Positions 5,266-10,867 of a DNA stretch of 10,867 nucleotides are shown in pieces. The position numbers were made by a program, and so were the translations under genes. The stretch covers positions 1 to 10,867 of the forward strand of contig DATLYH010000301.1 of NCBI GenBank assembly GCA_035575035.1, in the 5' to 3' direction. The notes below the pieces were generated by a model. It saw only the letters and a list, made by a program, of their open reading frames with translations. It did not search any database and was not told where the DNA came from. This stretch comes from DATLYH01 sp035575035 (lineage in GTDB: Bacteria > Planctomycetota > Planctomycetia > Gemmatales > Gemmataceae). Numbering within the stretch: the stretch's first letter is position 1; each line of letters starts with the position of its first letter.

Positions 5266-6819
5266 ATGTTCTTCTTCCGCAGGTTCCATCCCGCCACCCC
5301 GCGGCCGCCGCGCCGCGCCCGGCTCCAGATCGAGGCGCTCGAGTCTCGCCTGGTGCCCTACGCGCTTTCCGGCAACCAGTGGCCCCATCCCGAGTTGATC
5401 ACCATCAGCTTCGTGCCGGATGGGACCAACATCAATGGCTACGCCAGCAATCTGTTCGCCACGTTCAATGCCAAGTTCGGCTCAGCATCAGCCTGGCAGA
5501 ATGCGATCCTTAAGGCGGCCCAGGTGTGGGCCCAGCAGGCCAACATCAATTTTGCCGTCGTCGCCGACAGCGGCGCCGACAGCGGCGCCGGCGACTACCA
5601 GCAGGGCGACCCAACCTTCGGCGACATCCGTATCGGCGGCTACAACTACGGCTGCCCGACCCTGGCGATGGCCTACATGCCGCCGCCGGTCAACAACTAC
5701 TCCATTGCCGGTGATTTCACGTTCAACACCGGCCAGGTGTGGAACCTCGGCACCAACTACGACGTCTTCACCGTCGCCATGCACGAGTTCGGCCATGCTC
5801 TCGGCCTGGGCCACAGCACCAGCAGCTCGGCGGCCATGTACTCGTCCTACAACGGGGTCAAAAACGGCCTGAGCAGCGACGACATTAACGGCATCCGGGC
5901 CATCTACGGCGCCCGCCCGAACGATGCCTTTGACGCGGCCGCCTCCAACGGTAGCTTCTCGGCAGCGACCAACATCACCAGTCTGATCGACTCGACTTCT
6001 CTGACGGCGCTGGTGACCGGGCTTGACATCACGACCACTGCCGATGTCGATTACTACCAGTTCACTGCCCCGTCGGGGGGCACCGGCCAGGTCACCGTAA
6101 ACGTGCAGAGCCAGGGACTTAGCCTGCTGGCGCCGGTGCTGAAGGTGTACAACGGCGGCCGGAACCTGCTCAAGTCGGTCTCCGGCCTGAACCAGTACGG
6201 CACCACCCTCACCGCCACGGTCAGCGTCACCGCCGGCCAGACCTACTACGTTTTGGTGGACGGCGCCGACAACACCGCGTTCGGCACCGGCGCCTACGCC
6301 TTGACGCTGAATTTCGGCACGGGGCCTTCCCCCACTGTGCCCCTGCCGAACACCGCCACGCCGAACGGCAGCCCGTTGAGCGGCGGCGGCGGCTTCGCCG
6401 AGGAGGACCACGACGCTTTTACCAAGAGCGACAGCAAGACCACAACGCGCAACATGAACCTGGTCCCCGAGGAGGACCATCACGACCACGAGGCCTTCCA
6501 TACCTACGAGGCCGAGATGTCCCCCGGCCGCTCGCCGCAGCAGGCCCCGGTCCCTGGCTACCTATTCACGATTGGGGCTGACGCGGAACAGGAGGACCAG
6601 GAGTGGGTTCGCCGCGTCGATGAGGTATTCGCCGGCGGGAATGGTCTGCCGGCCCCGGCGCGGATATACAACAGGGCCGGGCCGCTCTTGGGGCAGGGGT
6701 ACAGGTCCGCCGGCGCTGCCTGGGAATTACGCTTGGCCGCGTCGGGCGAAGAGGAGGGCTCGGGCCTGGATGCCCTCTTCGCGGAGGCGCTGAAGAACCC
6801 CCTGGGACCCGAACGGTAA
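5266..6819 (+). CDS. Secreted matrixin-type zinc metalloprotease with PPC domain
   Basis: This is a predicted extracellular zinc endopeptidase of 517 aa. Residues 1-21 are basic and Pro-rich, followed by IEALESRLVP (22-31), a planctomycete N-terminal motif resembling the LEPR-XLL type; no ordinary signal peptide is seen. The catalytic domain covers about 40-217. It has a matrixin-like GDFTFNTGQVW segment (149-159), HEFGHALGLGH (173-183; zinc ligands H173, H177, H183 and catalytic base E174) and a Met-turn at M191 (AAMYSSY). Residues about 220-350 form a PPC (bacterial pre-peptidase C-terminal) beta-domain with VDYYQF and QTYYVLVDGA. The last 170 residues are low in known domains and include EEDHDAF (379-385) and EEDHHDHEAFH (402-412), then a helical end. 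There is no room for a prodomain and the only Cys (C130) is not in a cysteine-switch motif. The gene leads a tightly spaced cluster with the next two genes. Substrate unknown. Confidence 0.9.
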   Translation: MFFFRRFHPATPRPPRRARLQIEALESRLVPYALSGNQWPHPELITISFVPDGTNINGYASNLFATFNAKFGSASAWQNAILKAAQVWAQQANINFAVVADSGADSGAGDYQQGDPTFGDIRIGGYNYGCPTLAMAYMPPPVNNYSIAGDFTFNTGQVWNLGTNYDVFTVAMHEFGHALGLGHSTSSSAAMYSSYNGVKNGLSSDDINGIRAIYGARPNDAFDAAASNGSFSAATNITSLIDSTSLTALVTGLDITTTADVDYYQFTAPSGGTGQVTVNVQSQGLSLLAPVLKVYNGGRNLLKSVSGLNQYGTTLTATVSVTAGQTYYVLVDGADNTAFGTGAYALTLNFGTGPSPTVPLPNTATPNGSPLSGGGGFAEEDHDAFTKSDSKTTTRNMNLVPEEDHHDHEAFHTYEAEMSPGRSPQQAPVPGYLFTIGADAEQEDQEWVRRVDEVFAGGNGLPAPARIYNRAGPLLGQGYRSAGAAWELRLAASGEEEGSGLDALFAEALKNPLGPER

Positions 6820-6850
6820 TCCGAGGGGCGTCGGGAAGAATACTTTGGGG

Positions 6851-6855
6851 GAAGG
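6851..6855 (+). promoter_or_regulatory. Ribosome binding site that fixes a GTG start at 6863
   Basis: GAAGG, within a longer GGGGGAAGGT run, lies 7 nt before GTG 6863. The in-frame TTG at 6845 precedes this site and so would place it inside the gene. Confidence 0.6.
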
Positions 6856-6862
6856 TAGCATC

Positions 6863-9800
6863 GTGTCGCTGAAGCCACGAATCAGGCACCGCCCGCGCCT
6901 TTCGGTTCATCTGGGTATTGAAGCCCTTGAGAGCCGCGACCTCCCGGCCATCACGGCCTGGCCCGGCCTGGTCCAGCCGCTGGCCGAGGCCGAGCCGAAC
7001 GATACCCTGGACTACTCCCAGGACCTGGGTGGGCTGACAGGCGGGTCGCTCACCGGGGTGGCCGGCGTCATCAGTGCGCGTCCTGACGGCGGCGATGTGG
7101 ATTGGTATCGCTTCAGCCTGGATCGTCCCGCCGCGATCAACCTGGCTCTTCTTCCTCCCGAGGAAGGGGGCGAGGCTGTCGGCGTGCTCACCCTCTACAA
7201 TAGCGATCCGGAATACTTCAATGACCCGTTCAGTGCCCTGGGCCACCGCCTCCTGGCTCAGGCGGAAGGGGCGGCCCAGCCGGGCGGCGTCTGGATCAGC
7301 CGCCCGCTGGCCGCAGGAACCTACTATGTCGCCGTCTCGGGTGCGGGCAATCGCCACTTCCACCCCTTCCTGGCGGGGAGCGGCTACGCCGGCGGCACCG
7401 GCCCCTATGGGCTCCTGATTGCAACGACCGACCTGGCCCCCAGCAGCGGTCCTGTCGTGCTCGCCGGTGATCCTGCCGCCGGTGCCACTGTCCTTCACTC
7501 GCCTCTGATGATCCGCGTCTCCTTCAGCGAGGCGATCGATCCCTCTACGGTTTTCCTCGACGACAACGTGCGGCTGACTTTCAGCCCGGACAGCACCTTC
7601 GGCGATGATAATGATTATCCGATCTCCTTGCTGGATGCCGGCCTGAACCTGAGCACTGCCGCCCGGGAGCTTCAGTTGGCCCCTGCCCGGGCCCTCCCAC
7701 CTGGCTATTACCGGCTGTTCCTGCGGGGCAACGGCGCAGGGGAGCTACCGGCCCTGGCCGACTTCGACGGCGATTCCCTCGGGGAGGATGCCGACCACGA
7801 AACGGGACAGGACTATGTCCTCTCCTTCAAGGTCACGGGAAGCGAAGGGATTGCCGGGGACGATACGGCCGCCACTGCCCACACCCTGGGAGACATCACC
7901 CATTCCGGCCTGGTGCAGACAGTGGGATTGATCGGCGATGACCCGGCGTATGATCCCGGCAGTGAAGACCCCCGGCTTTCCAACCGCGCTGCCGATGTGG
8001 ACCTTTATCACTTTCGCCTCAGTGGACCGGGGCGATACGCCTTTACCGCCGAGATCTTCGCCGGCCGGATCGGCTCGCGCCTTGACCCGGGCGTCAGCCT
8101 TTTTCGGTGGGATGCCAGCGACGGCCGACTTCATCTTGTTGCCGCCAATGACAGCACCCTGAACGGCACGCCGAGCACCAACGGCCTGGTGCCGCTGCTG
8201 GACGACGCCGTCCTGTACGCTGGGTTGACCGCAGGAGATTACTACCTGGCCGTCTCTGCCGGCCCGAACACTCCGGAGGCCGCGCTCGGCCGGGCGCCCG
8301 GCGTCGGCGATGTCTTTGACCCCAACGACCCGCACAGCGGCGCGATTGGCTGGGTGCTGGGCCACTATGTCCTGAACCTGGCGGTCCGGCCGGACAACGA
8401 GCCGCCCCAGGTCGTCGCCGTCTCGCTGGAGCAAGGGGCAGTCCTCACCACCCCGCTGACCCGCTTCACCGTCCAGTTCAGCGAGCCAGTCAACCTGCAA
8501 CAGTTAGCCTATCAGGCGTTCCAACAGACCGCCTCGGGCCAGGTTGCCTCCGTTTACATCGAGGACGCCTCCGGCCGCCGCTATCTGCCGCGGATGGAAG
8601 CCTACGACCCAGCGGCCAACCAAGCCCAGTTCCTCATGCTCGACCGCCTGCCCAATGGCGCCCACACGCTTCATCTGTCCGGGGCGCTGGGGTTGACGGA
8701 CCTCGCGGACAATCCCCTGCGCGGAGACGGACCGGCCGGCGACTATGTGGTCCGGTTCACCGTCCAGGACCCAACAAGGGAAACGGCGGATACGGCCACC
8801 CTCTGGTCGGACCGTGAGCCCAACAGCGATCCGACCGCTCCCCAGGTTCTGGGTCTTCTCTTTCCCCGCGAGCTGGAGGCGACTGTCATGTTGACCGGGA
8901 CCATTTCTCCGGCAGCGGGGGGAGGGGGCGACCGCGCCGACTATTACCAGTTCGAAGTCCTGCAACACCAGAACTACATCTTTGTTCTCAAGGGAGACGA
9001 CCTTCCCGCCGGTGTGCGGCTGACCCTCCTGGACAGCCAGGGCAACCCGGTGCCGGCATCGACCCGGGAATCGGGCGACGATCTCAGGACCCAACTGGAC
9101 CCGGGTATTTACGTGATCGGTATTGTCAGCGAGAGTTCCGACTCGGCCTCCTTCTCCTTGGGGGAGAGCAGCGGAGAGGAGGGGACGCGCGAGGCGGCTT
9201 ATCAGCTAAGCCTCGCCCTCGGCGGAGCGGGCGACAATGCCCCGCCGCTGACGTCCGGGCCGGCGCCGGCAATCCAGCTACGCCTGGCGAACGCCCCCCT
9301 GCCGGAGACGCCCCCGCCGGTTCCCCGGGTCGTGCTCCCTCCACAGGCCGAGGGGGCAGCGAGTGATACGGTCGTGTTCGCTGCCGGGCTGGGGACCACG
9401 AACCCCGGCCCGCGGCTGGCCGCTGCACCGGGCGTTCCCCTGGTGTCGTTGCTGGTACTGGGCGATCGTCCGCTCGGCGGCGTCGGCGACAGCCTCAGCC
9501 TGCCGGTCTCTTCCGCGCGGCCCGTCCTGACCCTTCAGATGTCCTCCCCTTCGTTGCTTGCGAATCTGCTCCAGCTCGCCATCCTGACCGATCTGGGAGA
9601 TTACGGCGGCAGTGAAACGAACGACCTGCCCGGCGAGGCGGAAGGACAGCCTTCGTACTCGGACCTGACCCGCCACATCGTGGAGTGCTTGCAGCATCTC
9701 ACCCGCTCGCTCCAGTACGCCGTGGACGCCGCCCTCAGCAGCGATGGCTGGTGGAACTACCTTCTGGTGGTGCCCGAGCCCCCGGCATCTCCGCCCCTGC

Positions 9801-10150
9801 TTCCGGAAGGAACCCATGACAGCGAGGCGGAGCACGAAGCCGGCGGTCCGCTCAGCGATTCGTCCTCCGAGAGCGCCTTGCCTCAGGCGTCAAGCGTCGG
9901 GAAACCGGAAGCAGAAGGCGAGGACCAGGGCTCGGAAGTCGGCGGTCAACCGCCGCGCGACGAGGAGGCGGGACCGGCACCGCAGGACGAGGCTTCTCCT
10001 GCTGAGTCCTGTCTCCTGACGCCTGACGCCGGTTCCCCGACCCCCGCCCTGTGGGGATGGGAGCTGGCCCTGATCGCCCTGGCGCTGGGGGGCGTCTGGG
10101 CCCTTCAGAGGCCGCCCGCCGCCGAACCCGCCCGAGTTCGGGCTCCTTGA
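6863..10150 (+). CDS. Large surface protein with alternating PPC-like and Big_5-like modules and C-terminal membrane anchor
   Basis: This protein (1095 aa from the GTG) is probably exported and held at the cell surface. A basic N-terminus leads to IEALESRDLP (19-28), as in the upstream protease. The modules appear as follows. PPC 1 (about 38-190) has AEPNDT, VDWYRF and AGTYYVAVSG. A Big_5/SbsA-type Ig-like unit (about 197-326) has IRVSFSEAIDPSTV. PPC 2 (about 330-509) has VDLYHF and GDYYLAVSAG. A second Big_5-like unit (about 511-635) has FTVQFSEPVN. PPC 3 (about 650-789) has REPNSD, ADYYQF and GIYVIGI. A Pro/Ala-rich stretch (about 790-860), an uncharacterised part, an acidic Ser/Glu/Pro linker (about 978-1054) and one hydrophobic helix (about 1063-1082) with a short Arg-containing tail follow. 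No catalytic motif is seen, so a binding, adhesive or scaffold role is likely. It starts 43 bp after the protease gene and may be its partner or substrate (inference). Confidence 0.87.
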   Translation: MSLKPRIRHRPRLSVHLGIEALESRDLPAITAWPGLVQPLAEAEPNDTLDYSQDLGGLTGGSLTGVAGVISARPDGGDVDWYRFSLDRPAAINLALLPPEEGGEAVGVLTLYNSDPEYFNDPFSALGHRLLAQAEGAAQPGGVWISRPLAAGTYYVAVSGAGNRHFHPFLAGSGYAGGTGPYGLLIATTDLAPSSGPVVLAGDPAAGATVLHSPLMIRVSFSEAIDPSTVFLDDNVRLTFSPDSTFGDDNDYPISLLDAGLNLSTAARELQLAPARALPPGYYRLFLRGNGAGELPALADFDGDSLGEDADHETGQDYVLSFKVTGSEGIAGDDTAATAHTLGDITHSGLVQTVGLIGDDPAYDPGSEDPRLSNRAADVDLYHFRLSGPGRYAFTAEIFAGRIGSRLDPGVSLFRWDASDGRLHLVAANDSTLNGTPSTNGLVPLLDDAVLYAGLTAGDYYLAVSAGPNTPEAALGRAPGVGDVFDPNDPHSGAIGWVLGHYVLNLAVRPDNEPPQVVAVSLEQGAVLTTPLTRFTVQFSEPVNLQQLAYQAFQQTASGQVASVYIEDASGRRYLPRMEAYDPAANQAQFLMLDRLPNGAHTLHLSGALGLTDLADNPLRGDGPAGDYVVRFTVQDPTRETADTATLWSDREPNSDPTAPQVLGLLFPRELEATVMLTGTISPAAGGGGDRADYYQFEVLQHQNYIFVLKGDDLPAGVRLTLLDSQGNPVPASTRESGDDLRTQLDPGIYVIGIVSESSDSASFSLGESSGEEGTREAAYQLSLALGGAGDNAPPLTSGPAPAIQLRLANAPLPETPPPVPRVVLPPQAEGAASDTVVFAAGLGTTNPGPRLAAAPGVPLVSLLVLGDRPLGGVGDSLSLPVSSARPVLTLQMSSPSLLANLLQLAILTDLGDYGGSETNDLPGEAEGQPSYSDLTRHIVECLQHLTRSLQYAVDAALSSDGWWNYLLVVPEPPASPPLLPEGTHDSEAEHEAGGPLSDSSSESALPQASSVGKPEAEGEDQGSEVGGQPPRDEEAGPAPQDEASPAESCLLTPDAGSPTPALWGWELALIALALGGVWALQRPPAAEPARVRAP

Positions 10151-10201
10151 CATTCCCTGAAATCGGGCGACTTCGGTTACGGCTCAAGCGCGAGCAAAGG
10201 C

Positions 10202-10867
10202 ATGGCTAAGAATCCTTCGGATGCGGTGTTCGCTCTGGGAGACGGCTCGGGCCTGCTGGGGTCGGATTTCGCGGAGGTCCGCAGCCAGAAGCGCGAGTTG
10301 CTCCGCGAGCATCAGGCCCGCTGGGAATCGGGCGATCCCGTCGGCCTGGAAGAGATGCTGAAGAACTGGCCCGCCGATCCCCACTCTGATCCCGACGCCT
10401 GTAGCCTGATCTTTCAGGAGTTCCTTCAGCGACGGCTGCATGGCGAGGAACCCAGCCTCCGGGAGTACGAGCAGCGCTTCCCGGAACACCGAGACTCCCT
10501 GGCCGCGCTGCTCTCCCGCCACAACATGCTCCACTCGCTCGGCGGGGCGAGCGGCCGTCAGGGCTGCTCCCTGCGTCTGCCTGAGGTCGGCGATGAGGTG
10601 TTTGGGTTTTACCTGCGCCGCGAGCTTGGCCGAGGGGCGTTCGCCCGGGTGTTCCTGGCGGAACAGTCCGACCTGGCGGATCGGCCGGTCGTGCTCAAGG
10701 TCTCCAACGCCGAGGGGAGTGAGCCGCAGACCCTGGCACAACTCCAGCACACGCACATCGTGCCCATTTACTCGGTTCATGAGGATGCCCGGGCGGGCCT
10801 GCGGGTCGTCTGCATGCCCTACTTTGGCGGCGCCAGTCTTTCCCGGGTACTGGAAGAGATGTGGCGG
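10202..10867 (+). CDS. Ser/Thr protein kinase, N-terminal part (3' end outside window)
   Basis: The first 222 residues of a planctomycete-type Hanks kinase are present. Residues about 28-113 form the helical N-terminal region typical of these kinases, with RWESGDPVGLEEML (40-53), GEEPSLREYEQRFPEH (81-96) and SLAALL (99-104). The kinase domain starts at FGFYLRRELGRGAFARVFLAE (134-154), where the third Gly of the glycine loop is Ala. VLK gives K166 and the likely helix-C Glu is E174. HIVPIYSV and VVCMPYFGGASLSRVL follow; HRD and DFG lie beyond the window. The K-to-E distance of 8 residues is much shorter than the 19 in the kinase at the left edge. The start is the only plausible ATG after an in-frame stop at 10148; AAAGG is only 1 nt away, so the ribosome site is unusual. 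It lies 51 bp behind the surface-protein gene and probably belongs to the same transcript. C-terminal sensor or repeat domains cannot be seen. Confidence 0.9.
   Translation, partial: MAKNPSDAVFALGDGSGLLGSDFAEVRSQKRELLREHQARWESGDPVGLEEMLKNWPADPHSDPDACSLIFQEFLQRRLHGEEPSLREYEQRFPEHRDSLAALLSRHNMLHSLGGASGRQGCSLRLPEVGDEVFGFYLRRELGRGAFARVFLAEQSDLADRPVVLKVSNAEGSEPQTLAQLQHTHIVPIYSVHEDARAGLRVVCMPYFGGASLSRVLEEMWR

Noticed and set aside
4619..5398. 259-aa plus-strand frame spanning the gene-free region
   Set aside because: It overlaps the ends of two well-supported genes in another frame, crosses repeats and hairpins, and has low-complexity Arg/Pro/Ser composition.
5488..6501. 337-aa open frame on the minus strand opposite the metalloprotease
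   Set aside because: It mirrors the codon periodicity of the real gene in GC-rich DNA, with repetitive Val/Gly/Arg-rich content and no recognisable domain. The other long antisense frames (6566-7498, 7745-8500, 9278-9835, 10184-10780) were rejected for the same reason.
10122..10143. Inverted repeat CCGAAC / GTTCGG near the end of the surface-protein gene as a terminator
   Set aside because: It lies inside the coding sequence, has no T-run after it, and is followed closely by the next gene in the cluster.
10147..10152. Perfect TTGACA at the stop codon of the surface-protein gene, a possible promoter for the second kinase
   Set aside because: No -10-like hexamer occurs at 16-18 bp spacing, so it is most likely chance.
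1..10867. CRISPR arrays, tRNA or rRNA genes, transposases
   Set aside because: No regularly spaced repeats, no cloverleaf or rRNA-like stretches, and no transposase motifs were seen on either strand.

Overview
The window looks like a GC-rich planctomycete chromosome segment, most likely of the Gemmata/Gemmataceae type. I infer this from three features. There are two planctomycete-style Hanks Ser/Thr kinases, one with a multi-pass C-terminal membrane domain and one with the N-terminal 'RWxxGDP...E-PSL-EY--RFP' region. There are also two large secreted-type proteins that share an N-terminal IEALESR motif in place of an ordinary signal peptide. The genus cannot be fixed from the sequence alone.

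Layout. (1) 1-1545, plus strand: the C-terminal part of a receptor-type Ser/Thr kinase with an intact catalytic core and about six membrane helices; its frame is open to the left edge. (2) 1670-3831, minus strand: a two-gene run, first a polytopic GT-C-like membrane protein, then 26 bp later a DAHP synthase (aroF type, 338 aa, all four expected metal ligands present). This run converges on the kinase and diverges from (3). (3) 3942-4724, plus strand: a 260-aa protein with two membrane helices and two tandem PH-like modules, preceded by an extended -10 promoter. (4) 4725-5265: a 541-bp gene-free region holding short direct repeats, a promoter candidate with a perfect TTGACA, an intrinsic terminator-like hairpin with a competing hairpin, a GAAA-loop hairpin and an 84-bp imperfect palindrome. 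(5) 5266-10867, plus strand: a closely spaced three-gene cluster. It comprises a matrixin-type zinc metalloprotease with a PPC domain, a 1095-aa surface protein built of alternating PPC-like and Big_5-like modules with a C-terminal membrane anchor, and the 5' part of a second Ser/Thr kinase, which runs off the window.

How the genes may work together. Spacings of 43 and 51 bp, the shared IEALESR motif and the shared PPC modules suggest that the protease and the large surface protein are made and exported together and act outside the cell. A cytoplasmic kinase encoded with them could link their production or the envelope state to signalling. That link is inference. The aroF/GT-C pair and the PH-like protein look like unrelated neighbours. 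No RNA genes, CRISPR arrays or transposases were seen.
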